This document shows, one piece after another, positions 1 to 12,173 of a DNA stretch of 64,000 bases. Under the pieces are notes generated by a model. That model had not been told where the DNA came from, ran no database searches, and saw only the letters and a program-made list of their open reading frames with translations. The stretch's first letter is position 1. Each line of letters opens with the position of its first letter. Source of the stretch: Rhizophagus irregularis (lineage: Eukaryota; Glomeromycota; Glomeromycetes; Glomerales; Glomeraceae); NCBI RefSeq assembly GCF_026210795.1, contig NC_089441.1, positions 2,480,001-2,544,000 on the forward strand, given 5' to 3'. A program made the position numbers and the translations under genes.

Positions 1-154
1 CTGTTTACTATACATAATTTATACAATTTATACTGCAATATGACTATTTTTAATTACATCCTTTAAATACATACCTATTAGCAGTAGTTATATTTTTAAA
101 TATACCATATAATAGTTCTGTTAGGACCACTTACTTACAATAAAGGTCACTTGG

Positions 155-285
155 CCCTTTATTAATGTTTTTACTTTTACTTTTTTTAAAAAAATTATAT
201 TGGTTAATTAGCTAAAAAGGAAAAAAAAATCATAATAATGTAACATTAAATTTCCTTTTATAGTAAGATCTGCAAAGAAATTTAG
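155..285 (+). repeat. Dispersed AT-rich repeat, copy 1
   Basis: This stretch matches, in opposite orientation, the segment 30333-30462. Shared blocks include the words ATTGGTTAATTAG, AAAAAGGAAAAAAAA and CATAATAATGTAA and the end GCAAAGAA. The similarity is strong by eye over about 130 bp with small indels. It is probably a short non-autonomous transposon relic; I found no clear terminal repeats. Confidence 0.6.
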
Positions 286-420
286 TTTAGGCTTGGGTGA
301 CCTATCTTATAAGCGGGTCCTATTCTGTTGCTTATCGGAAATTTGTTATTTTGGCTAGCCACATTTTATTGGAAATTTGTTATATTTTAATGCTGGCTAA
401 TTTATAATTCAGGCCAAATA

Positions 421-440
421 TCACGTGAATTTCACGTGAA
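421..440. promoter_or_regulatory. Twin CACGTG palindromes upstream of the p24 gene
   Basis: Two CACGTG hexamers lie 11 bp apart (422-427 and 433-438); the second sits in the 10-bp palindrome TTCACGTGAA. CACGTG is the E-box bound by bHLH factors. They lie about 330 bp before the p24 start, but also next to a mobile-element relic, so a role in p24 expression is only a guess. Confidence 0.3.
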
Positions 441-556
441 AATCTTAAACCATCGATAGCAGCGATGGTAGCTGCACCTGTATTATCCAGAATATTCGCG
501 CATTCCCAATTTTTTCCTTTAATATGAGTTTCATACCAATCTCTCGCCGTATAGAT
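436..556 (-). other. Short relic resembling the gag-like region of a retroelement
   Basis: The minus strand encodes a short peptide that, from memory, resembles a gag-like protein common in Rhizophagus retroelement copies. It is a fragment of about 40 codons with no flanking repeats in view, so it is an old, broken fossil. The family assignment is recalled and uncertain. Confidence 0.3.
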
Positions 557-766
557 TATAACTAAAATTTAGACTTCATGGAATCTTTGAGACTTGCCTT
601 GAAGATGATGTCTTTGATCATAATGAATTAATTTAATTAACTTCAATGTGTCAATCTTTTATTGGCCATTCAGTGTTGCACTAAATTCGTCCATTAGAAT
701 TTGAAGTCCAAAAATTCGAAAAAATTTTAAACACAGGTTAAACAAAAGTTTTTCCAATTTTGAACA

Positions 767-1480
767 ATGAAGAAGTCAACTTCGTCTTTATTATTTATTT
801 TACTTATTTTGTTACTCCTCAGGACTTCAGAGGGAACATCTTTAACATATAATGTTGCTGCTCATGAAAGAGCGTGTTTTTACGCTTGGGCCGATAAACC
901 TGGCGAAAAAGTTGCTTTTTATTTTGCAGTAAGTTTTACAGATGTGCCTAAAGTTATAAAATAAAAGACTTGTTAATTAATTACTTAATCAATTAATTAG
1001 GTTCAATCTGGTGGGTCTTTTGATATTGATTATGTGGTAACCGATCCACGTAATAGGATAGTATTAAATGGTGAACGGGAGAGACAAGGAGATTATATTT
1101 TTACAGCAAATTATGTTGGGGAATATTCATTTTGTTTTGCAAATGATATGTCAACATTTGCAGAAAAACTTGTTGATTTTGAAATTTCTATTGAAAATGA
1201 ACCAAGAGCAGAATTACCGCCATCTAAAGGTATTCAACCTGAACATACGAGCAGTATGGAAGAAAGTCTTATAAGACTTAGCAGTAGTTTAAGTACTGTT
1301 TCTAGAACTCAAAAGTATTTTAGAACAAGAGAAAATAGAAATTTTTCAACTGTTAAGAGTACCGAAAATAGAATTTTCTGGTTTGCTTTACTTGAAAGTA
1401 TGTTAATTGTTGGAATGGCAGCTGTTCAAGTTTTTGTGGTTAAAACCTTCTTTAATACTACTAAAAAAGGCCACGTTTAA
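767..1480 (+). CDS. p24/emp24 family cargo receptor (Erp2-like)
   Basis: Single-pass membrane protein of the early secretory pathway; p24 proteins help sort cargo into COPII and COPI vesicles. Exon 1 is 767-928 and exon 2 is 1001-1480, with a 72-nt GTAAGT...AG intron in phase 0, giving 213 residues, the usual family size. Visible features: signal peptide (residues 1-22, rich in Leu), GOLD domain with two cysteines (ACFYAW and EYSFCFAN), the stretch GDYIFTANYVGEYSFC, a coiled-coil neck (about 125-170), one membrane helix near the C terminus, and a short cytosolic tail with the FF and KK sorting signals (TFFNTTKKGHV). The NDMSTFAEKLVDFEI block is typical of fungal Erp2-type members. The gene converges on the HAD phosphatase at 1660. 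The start is the only ATG giving a signal peptide. Which p24 subfamily it belongs to is less certain than the family itself. Confidence 0.93.
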
Positions 1481-1659
1481 TTTTTAGTTAAAAAATTTTT
1501 TCACATACCCTAAAACCAATAATATATAGAATAATCAAAGGCTGAGTTAATAGTTTAAATGAATATTTATTCAATATGTAAATATAATCTTATTAACTAA
1601 TAAGTACGAAAAAATAAATAAATCATAAATAACCACATTGATAATTACAAAAGCTATTT

Positions 1660-2739
1660 TCAATCTAGTAAACCACTATCAGAAATTTCCTTCCAATTTT
1701 GTATTCTATATAACTTTCCATTTTTTTGATCACTTTCGTTACACATATCATCAATATTATAACGTCTAAAATCTGTTAATCCTTCCACGATTTCAATTTT
1801 ATATTTATCACAATATTTCGTAAGAGTTCTATTATTCCCCATTATAATCCCAATATTAGCTTGTACTATAAATAAAATTCATGCATTAGTATTAAAACAT
1901 GTCTTAATTAAAAAATTCATGTGTTGAATTCGGCTTTAAAGTATACTATTATACTCACGTAAACATGGTAAATCAGTATTTGAATCACCAATATAAACGG
2001 ACAAATTACTTTTTGAAGTATTTAATTGATCAAATATTTCAAGTTTATCAAGCGCACATAAAACTTTACGATCTAATTTTCCAACAGAACAATTATTGTC
2101 ATAAATTAAATCATTAGAAAAAATGTTATTCTTATTAAATTTATTTTCAGATGCTAATTCAAATAAACTCCCTAATATTAAATCTTTTGACCAATTCGTT
2201 GAAATAATATACAAATTTCTTTCAATATGGGATTTCACATCATCATTAAAAGTTGAATGAGGTTCTTTTAAAAGAAAATTTTCACAATTCTGTTGTTTTT
2301 TAGAAATAAATTTTCTTAATACATTTAATACATCATCTCTTTTCTTTACTGATGTTCCTTTTTCAATCAAATCATCATAACAAACCCCTTTTAAACATCC
2401 ATATTTTTCAATTCTATCAATTGATTTGTTTTCAACCATTTTTAATGATTCTAACATCTTAAAATGATCTTGAAGAGTATCTTCAGAATGTTGTTCACAC
2501 CAATGTTTAATATGTTCTTTATATTCTTTAAAATATAATTCGACGAAATGTAACCAAGGTGGTGGACATTCTTCGTCACTATCATTTGAGAAAAGAGTTG
2601 GACAATTTGGCGGTTTTGGACATTTTCCCGTTTCTGCTCTTTTTTCATAAGCTAAGTTAGCTATTTCACAAATTGTATCATTCTGTGTTATAGTCTCGTC
2701 AAAATCGCAAACTAATAAATCGACTAGACGCGAACCCAT
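1660..2739 (-). CDS. HAD-superfamily phosphatase-like protein
   Basis: Haloacid-dehalogenase-type hydrolase of about 328 residues. Exon 1 runs 2739-1959 and exon 2 1865-1660 (minus strand), joined by a 93-nt GTGAGT...TAG intron in phase 1. HAD motifs are present: motif I DFDET (residues 13-17), motif II around YIISTNWS, a conserved Lys region (VGKLDRK), and motif IV GDSNTDLPCL, which continues across the splice as QANIGIIMG. The long cap insert holds cysteines (ECPPPW, KWCEQH-like region). It resembles the fungal group containing yeast Cto1 (YCR015C), from memory; substrate unknown. It shares a 197-bp divergent intergenic region with the mitochondrial ribosomal protein gene at 2937. No truncation or frameshift is seen. 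Confidence 0.85.
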
Positions 2740-2936
2740 TTTTAGAGAGAAAAAGAGTAAAGAAACGATACATTTGTGAAAAAGGTTATAAATTATGCAC
2801 CCTATTCGTGGGAAAAAATAGTATGATAAAAATCAAAAATCATGTTATATTACAGATGTTGATCTATTTAATCAAGTGACTGATAAGATCTTCATCCTTT
2901 CATCTAACATACTGTTTCTTCTCTCGATTTATCAAA

Positions 2937-3779
2937 ATGTCATCAAGAATGCAAAAAGGTCCCGTTCATATGTTAAGACAAAATTGGTCAAAATTCAAAG
3001 ATGGAAATGCAATTATGAGGAAATTTAATAGACCACAAAAATGGGTACATCCAAAAGATCGGATCGTAAGATGGAAGATTTTTGAGGGAGATTTAGTTAA
3101 AGTAATAGCTGGTAAAGCAAAAAATGAAGTCGGAAAAGTTAAGAGTATTGATAAATTAAGTAATAGATTGTGGATTGAAAATGTTAATATGGGCAGAATG
3201 ACTGTACCTAAATTAAATCCTAGTAAAATTAATCCTGAAAATCAAGATAAAACTGGTGGCTGGTGGTTGGCTTCTGTTCTTAAACCAATACATGTTTCAA
3301 ATGTTATGCATGTACATCCTGATGATACCGATGAGTAAGTATTTTGAATTTATTTTCTTTTGTAAGAAATTTTAATATGTAACCTCTTTTTAGTGAAAGT
3401 AGACCAAGTAGTGAAAAGAGGGCTGTTCGATCCGAATGGAAGAAGGTTGATATTGATGGGAATGGAACAATGAGATGGAGACGTGTAATTGCTGGAACTA
3501 AAATAATCATACCTTTTCCTCAAAAACCAAAGGAACGAGAACGAGAAAGTAAGAAAATCACGAAGGAACTTATGATTCTTATGTGAATTATGAATTTATT
3601 TAAACCGAATTATGGTTTTTTTAGAGTCATCTTTCGATACATCAGCGGAGATTGCTAGAGAATTAACCTGGGATATAAATTTGGATCCTCCACTTCCTCC
3701 TGGTGTTATAGATGAACTACGTACTCCTCATAAAGGTTGGAGATACAATGCGCAACATAAAAATCGGCCTTTTATTTAG
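2937..3779 (+). CDS. MRPL40: Mitochondrial large-subunit ribosomal protein uL24m
   Basis: Component of the mitochondrial 54S ribosomal subunit (yeast Mrpl40). Exons 2937-3334, 3394-3548 and 3625-3779 join through GTAAGT and GTAAGA introns to give 235 residues. The N-terminal part is basic. A KOW motif follows at about residues 48-85 (EGDLVKVIAGKAKNEVGKV...), the hallmark of L24 proteins, then the family's C-terminal extension with KKVDIDGNGTMRWRRV and a final proline-rich block (DPPLPPGVIDELR). Length fits fungal uL24m. The gene is head-to-head with the HAD gene and tail-to-tail with TIM8. The C-terminal match to mitochondrial rather than cytosolic or bacterial L24 makes this call firm. Confidence 0.93.
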
Positions 3780-4090
3780 TTTTACATTTCGCACAAGGGT
3801 TTGTGAAAGTTCCGTTCATGGCTGACATTTATGATACGCTACGTTTTCAAGAGTGGATTTCAACTCAAAAATGTGAAATTTATTCTAAAGCTAAATAAAT
3901 ATTGGCAAGCGAACAAATACGAGACATAAGTTATATCAACCATTTTAGTTTTTACTAAAAAATACCAGGCTAATCTCGTTAACAGTATTCTTTGGGAGAA
4001 AACTACAAGTGATAAATTTATTTCTTTAAAATTGCAACTCCATTACCCAACCTTCAATAACATATTTATTTCTATATGTAGTATCTTCTA

Positions 4091-4369
4091 TCAACTTAAA
4101 TTTTTTCTAGTTTCTTCTAAACGTTTAACAATAAACAAACTAGTATCTAAAAATCTTTCAACACAATTAGTTAAACAAGTTTCCTCGCCACGATCAATTT
4201 TATTACTAATCTTATTAATGCATTTATCCCAACATAAGTCCGTGAATGTATGAATTGATTGTTGTAATCTCATGCGTGCATTTTCACTTTCCAAAAACTT
4301 TCCTAATTCTTTTTGTGTTGCTTCGTCAAATTCCAAATTTGAATTTGGTTTTGGTAAAAGACTTGACAT
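4091..4369 (-). CDS. TIM8: Mitochondrial intermembrane-space chaperone Tim8
   Basis: Small Tim chaperone which, with Tim13, escorts hydrophobic precursors such as Tim23 across the intermembrane space. The single exon encodes 92 residues. The twin CX3C signature is intact: CWDKC and CLTNC, spaced 16 residues apart, forming the two disulfides that hold the helical hairpin. The block ETCLTNCVERFLD is characteristic of Tim8 rather than Tim9, 10 or 13. Like other small Tims it has no presequence and would be imported by the Mia40 route. It lies 277 bp from the divergently transcribed aminotransferase gene. Confidence 0.95.
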   Translation of the reverse strand: MSSLLPKPNSNLEFDEATQKELGKFLESENARMRLQQSIHTFTDLCWDKCINKISNKIDRGEETCLTNCVERFLDTSLFIVKRLEETRKNLS

Positions 4370-4645
4370 TGTGTTAACCTATTATAAACAGATAATAAGA
4401 TTAAAGGTTGAACGTTGTGAAGTGTAAGAATATAAAATGTTAGTAACTCACGTTTCGTTTTTTTTAGAAGTTAATTTTATTTCTTTAATTTTAGTTTTTT
4501 AATTTTTATTTATTTATTTTTTTTTTTCTGGGAAAAGTGAATTTTTTTAGATCAAAGATCTAGTGTAACGGCAAAAAAAAGCTCCATGTAGATAAAAAGG
4601 AAGACTGCGATAGTGACACAAATCAAGAATTTTTTTTTCATAACT

Positions 4646-6331
4646 ATGTCTACCGTGCAAAATTTTTCTCATAATAATGTAAACAATAAATTGTCTCGTA
4701 TGAAGGAATGGCGTGTTCCTGCCTCAATTGTTGCCAAACGTACAAAGAATCCTATTCGTGAAATAGTTTATAATATGAATGTTACTCCAAATCCTGAGAA
4801 AGAGTATATTTCATTGGCACTAGGTAAATTATCTTTTAATTCATGAAATCAACTGAAACTAAAATTAATAAAATCGATTTTGGATGACAGGTGATCCTAC
4901 ACATTATGGAAATTTTAAAATTCACGAAAATTGCATCGATGCTGTAATAACTCAGTTGAAATCTTATAAAGCGAATGGATACGTGCCATCAGTTGGTAAG
5001 TTACATTTTTACTCATTTATAAATTCTCCTATTTTAACTTTTCTCTTTAGGAGTTGAAAGTGCGAGGATTGCTCTCGCGAAAAAATTTTCAACAAAAGAA
5101 GCTCCATTAACTTCGGAGGTGATCAAGTTTTCATGATCCGCTAAAATTACTGTTAAAAATGTTCGATTCAAACTTTTTTTATTATATTAGGACATTGTTT
5201 TAGCGAGTGGAGCTTCGGATGCGTTGAGTCTTGCGATAAGCGTATTATGTAACGAAGGACAAAATATTCTTCTTCCAAGGCCCGGATTTTCGCTTTATCA
5301 GACTCTTTCAGAATCAAAGGGAATTGAATGTCGTTATTATAATTTATTGGTAGATATTCATATTTTGATTTTTTAATTAATTTAACAAGTTCCTTATATA
5401 ATGAATAAATGGTCTTGTATTATATTATAGCCTGACCGTAATTGGGAAACGGATTTAGATCATTTATCATCTTTAATCGATGACAAAACGGCTTGCTTAC
5501 TTATAAACAATCCTTCTAATCCATGTGGATCTAATTTTACTCGCCAACATTTAGAATCAATATTATCATTATGTGAAATTTACAAACTTCCAGTAATATG
5601 TGATGAAATTTATGAAGATATGGTATATGGAGATAATATATTTTATCCTTTAGCAAATTTAACTAAAACAGTTCCAATATTAAAAATTAGCGGATTAGCA
5701 AAAAGGTACTTAATTCCGGGTTGGAGAGTTGGGTGGATTTTCATATATGATTATAACAATATATTAAATGAAGTACGATCAGGTTTAGCTTCCTTAGCAA
5801 ATTTAATACTTGGAGCTAATTCATTAATTCAAAATGCTCTACCTGATATTATAATGAATACGCCTCAATCATTTCATGATGAAACCGACAAGTTATTAGA
5901 AGAAAACGCAAAACTAAGTGCCAATGTTTTGGGGAAAATCCCTGGGTTACATGTTATTGTGCCTCAAGGTGCCATGTATATGATGGTCGGAATTAATATA
6001 GAAGAATTTAAAGATATTAACAATGATATAGAATTCAGTGAGAAATTGGTACAAGAAGAGTCAGTTTTATGTTTACCGGGAAAGGTAAGTAAGTTTTACA
6101 AAAAGGAAGGAAACGGTTTAAATTGTGTTAATAATCAAATTATAAAATTTCTAGAGTTTTCATTATCCTAATTATGGTAAGTTATTTCAATTGGATAACG
6201 CAATTAAACTGAGGATCCCTAAATGTTCTTAAAACATTTCATTAGTTCGTATAGTAACCACAGCTCCAGCTGAGAAATTGAATGAAGCTTATCAACGTAT
6301 TAAAGAATTTTGTGCCAGATATCATGTGTAA
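4646..6331 (+). CDS. Tyrosine-aminotransferase-like PLP enzyme
   Basis: Class I/II pyridoxal-phosphate aminotransferase, closest in motif content to tyrosine aminotransferase. Seven exons (4646-4823, 4891-4995, 5051-5118, 5191-5349, 5431-6084, 6155-6176, 6246-6331) join in frame to 423 residues. Key sites: [10 protein letters not shown] (about residues 195-204), the PLP-binding Asp in VICDEIYED (about 228), and the Schiff-base Lys in [17 protein letters not shown] (about 261); the downstream PGWRVGW is typical of the family. The early exons encode IREIVYNM and GDPTHYGNF, also as in TAT. Exon 6 is a 22-nt micro-exon encoding SFHYPNY, supported because it restores the family's FxYPN motif. I chose ATG 4646; a GTG lies 33 nt upstream in frame. 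Substrate range (aromatic amino acids versus others) cannot be told from sequence alone. Confidence 0.9.
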
Positions 6332-6877
6332 ACAGGTAAGTTGTGATATTTTCTTAATAACTTTATTAATAAACAATCAGGTTTAATTTTTTTTTCTTTC
6401 ATACTCTACTTGATTCGGATTTTCAAATCTTGCCAACAAAATACGAAGTTGATTATTACGTGCAAAAAAATATTTAAAATTTGAATTGTAGTAATCAAAA
6501 TCAATAAATTTTTTTATTACTTTATTTAATTACAGTAAATATATATTTCTTTTCTCATTAATTATCTAAGAAAAAAATTGCGTTATTATTATTCATATTT
6601 TTTATATGAATTCAGTAATATAAAAAGTTTATAATAATAAATGCTTACTTGAGTTAAAAGAAAAAATACATTGTCTATTACACATTCAATATATAAATAA
6701 TTGCAAGAAAATAAAAAAAAATTGCATAATATAGTCTACTATTTATTGAAGGAAATATTTTTTATGGATGGTTTACATAAGTATGAAATCAAAAAAGAAA
6801 TAAAGACAAAAAAACATAATTACAAAAAAGTCCTTCCGACTAAATTCAAAATTGGTAATACTTCCTACCAACCGTTA
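6332..6877. other. AT-rich intergenic spacer between convergent genes
   Basis: This holds the 3' ends of the aminotransferase (plus) and RING ligase (minus) genes. The sequence is A/T-rich with homopolymer runs. I see no conserved gene or repeat. Confidence 0.6.
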
Positions 6878-8576
6878 TTAATCAAGATCATGATCCAATT
6901 CCATAAAATCTTCATCTTGGTTCTGTTGGCCATTATTTTGTTGATTTCCTGGATAAGTCCCAGGTAAGGAAGAATTGGAATTGAATATAAAAGTTGGGGT
7001 TGACCTGAAATTATTATTATTGTTGTTATTGTTACTCGATGAACCAGCACCATTATTATTATTATGCGCGTTCTGTTCATTGCTTTCCTGGCTAACTAGT
7101 GAATATCGACTATTCAAAAATTAAAAGAACGTTAAACTCCGCAGTTATTATGAATAAAAATCATTAATTGGATACAGTAATAACGTACCAAACAGGACAG
7201 GTTCCGTTCATTTTTAACCACGGTTTTATACAATCGTAATGAAAAGTATGAGTGCAAGGCAGGTATACCGCTTCTTCGTCTATTTGAAATTCATCTTTAC
7301 AAACTGGACATCCCAATTGTTCTTCCACTTTTTATGGAAGAATACGTTCATTCATCAAAGTGTAAGAAATATATACCATTATCGAAATTTTGAACATTTG
7401 AGAATTATAATCTCCATTATCGATCAAAAGGAACCCATGCAAACACTAACCGACTTGCTTTTTTGTAATCTTCAACTTTGGTAAATTTTCAATTATTTCA
7501 TCTGTAGCTGGTGGTGGAGCTTGTCTTCTATTATTTTGTTAAATTTTTCCGAAAGTTTCATTCGAAATTCAAACAAAATGTAAATTTTTTAATAGCACTT
7601 GATTAAATTAACATTACTTATACTTAAAAAATCGCTAATTAACGTACCCAGCTTGTTGTTCCATTAATTGTGTAATGATATTGTCCCATCCTGTATTACC
7701 CCATGCATAATCTCTTGGATCACCTGCAATATTAAAGAAATTCAAGAAATTTGCTGTATTGTTTGTTCCGCCACCATTTTCTAATATCCTCTGGAACACT
7801 CTGACATGAAAATCATTGGTTAATAAAATTATAACCGACAGACATTTTTATAGGAGTAATGATATAAATAAAAAAAAACACAGTTAAGTAAAAGAGGATT
7901 TTTACACGAATAAAAAACTTACTGTGCAATATTTAAAAATGGAGGTGTACGATCTTCACCAGCGTTCGGTGCATTACTACCCATTGCAAAGATAATATTT
8001 GGACGATGTGTATGCTGCTGCTGCTGATTTCCATCTTGAAGACCTTCACCTTGTTGTTCAGAAGCTCCTCCTTCTGTCGCTGTTGTAGTTGTTCTTACTC
8101 CTGTAGTTGTTGTAGCTGTTATAGTTGTTGTACCATCCCGACTTTCCGTTTGCACTCGGACATTAGGCCCAGGTTGAATCGAAAACATTTGAAGGAGTTG
8201 CTGTACAAAATCTTGCCCATTTTGAGTATTTAAATGAATTGTCTCATCAAATTCATCATCAGAATCCTGTCCTCCAGCATTCTCAATATTTAGATCATCA
8301 TTTTCTCCAAGCTAATTTAATAAATTAATAAAATCAGAACTAACAACACATAATTTATAAGCTCAAATATAGTACTTCAAGTGCATTAGACGATACAGTC
8401 GTATCTGAATTAATTGTTATGAAATTACTCACTTCTTCTACAAAACCGCCATTGCAGTGAGGACAAGTTGGAGATGGGGCCATTAAAGCCTCTACTCTTC
8501 TCCGACATTGATGGCAATAATACAGTCTTCTAGTGTTAGCACTGGAATTGTTAGATTCTAACTCTTGATCGGACAT
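6878..8576 (-). CDS. RING-H2 E3 ubiquitin ligase, RNF126/RNF115 type
   Basis: Predicted ubiquitin ligase of 377 residues. Six exons on the minus strand (8576-8433, 8311-7923, 7800-7648, 7527-7451, 7327-7189, 7109-6878) close in frame. Residues 20-42 form the N-terminal zinc ribbon (YYCHQCRRR...CPHCNGGFVEE) found in RNF126/115/BCA2, which binds ubiquitin or clients. A low-complexity Thr/Gln/Gly region follows. The RING-H2 finger spans about 261-301 (CPVCKDEF ... CTHTFHYDC ... NGTCPVC); its last Cys codon is split by an intron. The Pro-rich linker before it (RQAPPPATDEIIENLPKLK) matches the family. The C terminus is an Asn-run tail. The gene is head-to-head, 202 bp apart, with the RNase II gene. 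Intron 4 uses a weaker GTTAGT donor, so that junction is the least certain. Confidence 0.9.
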
Positions 8577-8778
8577 TGTGTCTAATTTTATGTCAATGGA
8601 GATTGAAGATAAGTTATAATATCGTAATTACTATTATTCTTGTGAGTTGCGATCACCATTTAATGCATTTTTATACTGAGCGTCTGAGCCACCAATTTTG
8701 CCTCATTTGTGCTACAATAGTCATATAACATGTGCTTTAGTTTGTAAATCTATGATAATCTTACGATAGCTTTTAATA

Positions 8779-11700
8779 ATGTATGATAAAATGTTATCAA
8801 TAACAAAAGAAACTTTTAAATTAACTCAAAGGCAACGAACCAATCCAGTCTTTATCAGTTCCTTTATACGTGAAAATTATCACTTTAAAATCTGGTCAAG
8901 CTCACGTTTTCCTTATAAAAAATATCATTGGAAAACAAAGTCAGTTCCCGAAACTTCTAAACCAAAAAAAATATCTCGGCAGAAAGTTCCTTTGAAAGTT
9001 ACTAAAGAAGAAAAAAGGTATATATTTTTATTGTGTATTTAATAGCAAAATGATTTTAATCTATTTGTTTATTTATATTAAAGTAAAGATGTGCAAATAC
9101 TAAAGTCTTCTGAAGTATCAAAACATAAAATTGTTAAACGCTTTCAAAAAAAGGAATTAACTCAATCTACGCCAGATATAAAGGAACCTGAAATCGAATT
9201 ATCAGACATTGTTGAATTATCTAAATCTACACAATTACAAGTAGGAGATTTTGTAGATGTGCGAAGGTAAATGTGGATTATTATATTATCATTTGCCAAA
9301 ATATTTATTTCATACCATTTAATTACTGAATATTATAAAGGAATGGTAGAGGTTATATAGGAATTATTACAAAACTAAGTAATGATCCAACGTCAACTAC
9401 GTATAAAAATGAAATTTTACTTCCAAATAATCACCTACTTTTAACTCGTTCAGACGATATAGTCTTCAAAATTACAGGATATGCTTATAATAAAGAATTT
9501 AACAATTCTAAACTCGTCCTTGGTTCACCAATTCCTGAGAATTACGGAAAGCTTGCGTCAGATTTGAATAAATCGGCTCAAATCCTCTTACATTCCAAAA
9601 CTCTTGCATTTCGTCAACTTCATTCACAATTTGCAGATGAATTAGAAAATAGAAAGATTTCAATTAAAAGCGCAGCGCGTCACGTATTTCAGAATGGTAA
9701 CCCAACTGAAGCACAATTGTTGTCAACACACATGTTCCTTTTCAAGGAAAATATTTATTTCATGGCAGATCCTATGCAAATTGAAACCTACATACTGAGA
9801 TCAAAAAGATCGGTTAATGCAATAATAAAAACATTAGAATGGATTCGTCTTCGTGATCAGAGAGTATCCGATTTTCAAGAAAAAGTAACGAAGATTATTC
9901 AATACATACGTTCAATCGATAAAAAAATTTCAGAACCGCCTTCATTTACCAAAGGGGAGACATTACCAGAATTTACATCCGATGATCAAATGTTTATTAA
10001 CCTAGTTAAAACTTTTGTCTTTACTCCTAAGAATAGCCAAAGTGGATTAGAAGCACATTTATCAGCAATTCTGAAGCCATTGAAGTTATATGAAAGAGAT
10101 TTTGACAGAGAATGTGCAATTCAATTCTTGAAAGAAATTGGTATTTGGGCACCCTGGGAAAATCTAGCCGTTTATGAAGAAACAACAAAATTGAGCGGTC
10201 ATGGAATATCTAAGGAAGCTGATAAAGATCAAGAAGAGATCATAAATTTGGCTACAAATTTATTGGATTCCCAACCATTTGATACATCGAAAAATGTTAC
10301 ATCGACACCGGCATCATCAATACTAATTAAAACGGAAGAGTTTCTTGGAGAAAATGACTTTTATCCTCATGATATTTGTGAAGACATCCGACATGATTTT
10401 GGTGATTTGCCTGTTTACACTATAGATGATCCAACGGCTCATGAGCTTGATGATGGAATTTCAATAGAACGAGTAAATAATTCATCTGGAACAGAATCCG
10501 TATGGGTGCATATTCATGTTGCTGATCCATCTACTTATATTCATCCTGGTCATAAATTGGCAAAGGTTGCTCACTCAAGAGTTCAAACTGTATATTTTCC
10601 TGAACGAAATTATTCAATGTTACCATCATATTTAAGCAAGAAAATGTTTAGTTTGGGAGTAGATGGGAAAACGAGAGGAAATTATGTAATCACTTTCAGC
10701 TTACGAATTGGGGATGATGCAAGTTTGCTAGAATACAAAATTAGGCCTAGCATTATTAGAAATATTAAAATATTATATTACGATGATGTTGATAAATTTT
10801 TATCATGGGATTCTTTCTCTAAATTCAAAAAGGAAATTGATTTCGTCTACAAACAGATCCATTATCATCCGCACAAAATTTCTCTTCCAAACAATGAATA
10901 CAAACCGCTTCCATTATCTGGTCAACAGGATCTTAAGGATTTGCAAAAAATTGCAAACATTCATTTGAAAAATCGTGGACAAAAAGGATCTTTCAATCTA
11001 TCTCTGACCCAAGGAAATGCAGCATTATCACCTTTTCCATTGTACAAGACTCAACCTGATACTCAATATCCAATAATATTTACTGGTTTACCTACAATTC
11101 AGGTTAATCTTGATAAATTTAATTATTCTCCAGCTCGTATGATGGTAGCAGAATTTATGATAATGGCTGGACGAGTTGCTTCAATCTTTTGTTCAGAAAG
11201 AAAAATCCCAATTATATTTCGAACTCAACCTAAAAATGATGAAGTATTATCAATATTATCAAATATTGATGAAGATATTAAAGTTGTTCCAATTACTACT
11301 ATGCTTAAAATTCGATCATTGGTACAACCTACGAAAACCACTGTTGAACCTGGTCCGCATTTTTCTATGGGCATTACGGAAGGTTATTCAAAAGTCACTT
11401 CTCCTTTACGTCGGTATAGTGATTTAGTTGTTCACTGGCAAATAAAAGCATCACTTCTTAATGGTCGTTTACCTTTTTCCAAAGATGAGTTAGTAAATAA
11501 TATACCTTATATCACTTACTTCGAAAAAGAAATTCGTAGATCACAAACGAAAAGTAATAAGTTTTGGATTCTTAATTTAATTGATCGATTAAAGGCTAAC
11601 GGAAATTTACCAGAAATTACGGGAACTATCATTGAAGAATTTGACAAAGGAGATAGAACAGCTTTGATACGCGAATTTGGTATTCAAGGAAAAGTTATAA

Positions 11701-11795
11701 AGTCAACAGGTCAAATTGGTGATATAATAAATTTAAAAGTAATAGACATAATTCCTAATAAAAGTAATATAATACTTGAGCCTGTAAATAACTAA
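8779..11795 (+). CDS. DSS1: Mitochondrial exoribonuclease II (Dss1/Msu1-like)
   Basis: 3'-to-5' exoribonuclease, the catalytic partner of the Suv3 helicase in the fungal mitochondrial degradosome. Exons 8779-9017, 9084-9266 and 9341-11795 give 958 residues, close to yeast Dss1 (969). The basic N terminus (first about 60 residues, many K/R/S/T) looks like a mitochondrial presequence. Residues about 140-215 form a small beta domain. The RNB catalytic centre is at about 500-515: TIDDPTAHELDDGIS carries the metal-binding acidic cluster. The family's C-terminal signature is intact: GYSKVTSPLRRYSDLVVHWQ (about 827-846). A short S1-like tail follows. The long last exon is typical of older fungal genes. 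A second Met at codon 5 could be the true start; either gives a targeting sequence. Confidence 0.92.
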
Positions 11796-12173
11796 ACAAA
11801 TTTAAAATTTATTTTTTGAATAAACTTTAGCATATAATGGCAAATTTTCAACGATTGTCATGATTTAAACCTGATTTGTCTCTCGAAAAACATGCAATCA
11901 TCCGGGAGATCTTGTGTTCTTTAGACAATTACTACGTTACCGTAATTAGATAAACATCTACCAATCATAATCTATCATGATTTTATAGTTAAAAAAACTT
12001 TTTTTGAAATAATTTAAGAATTTCGTGTCAACCTTTTTTCATAGTTCTAATCGAAATGGTATTTTCGCGATTTATTAAATCTTATCAATAATTTATTATA
12101 GTTCACTAAATTGCTGTATTGACTTTTGTTTTCTTCTATACAATGTAAATAGTCGATTTCTAAGAATTCAAAA
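11796..12173. other. Spacer between DSS1-like and SmB genes
   Basis: Tandem same-strand spacer of 378 bp that should hold the DSS1 terminator and the SmB promoter. No gene, repeat or clear motif was recognised. Confidence 0.5.
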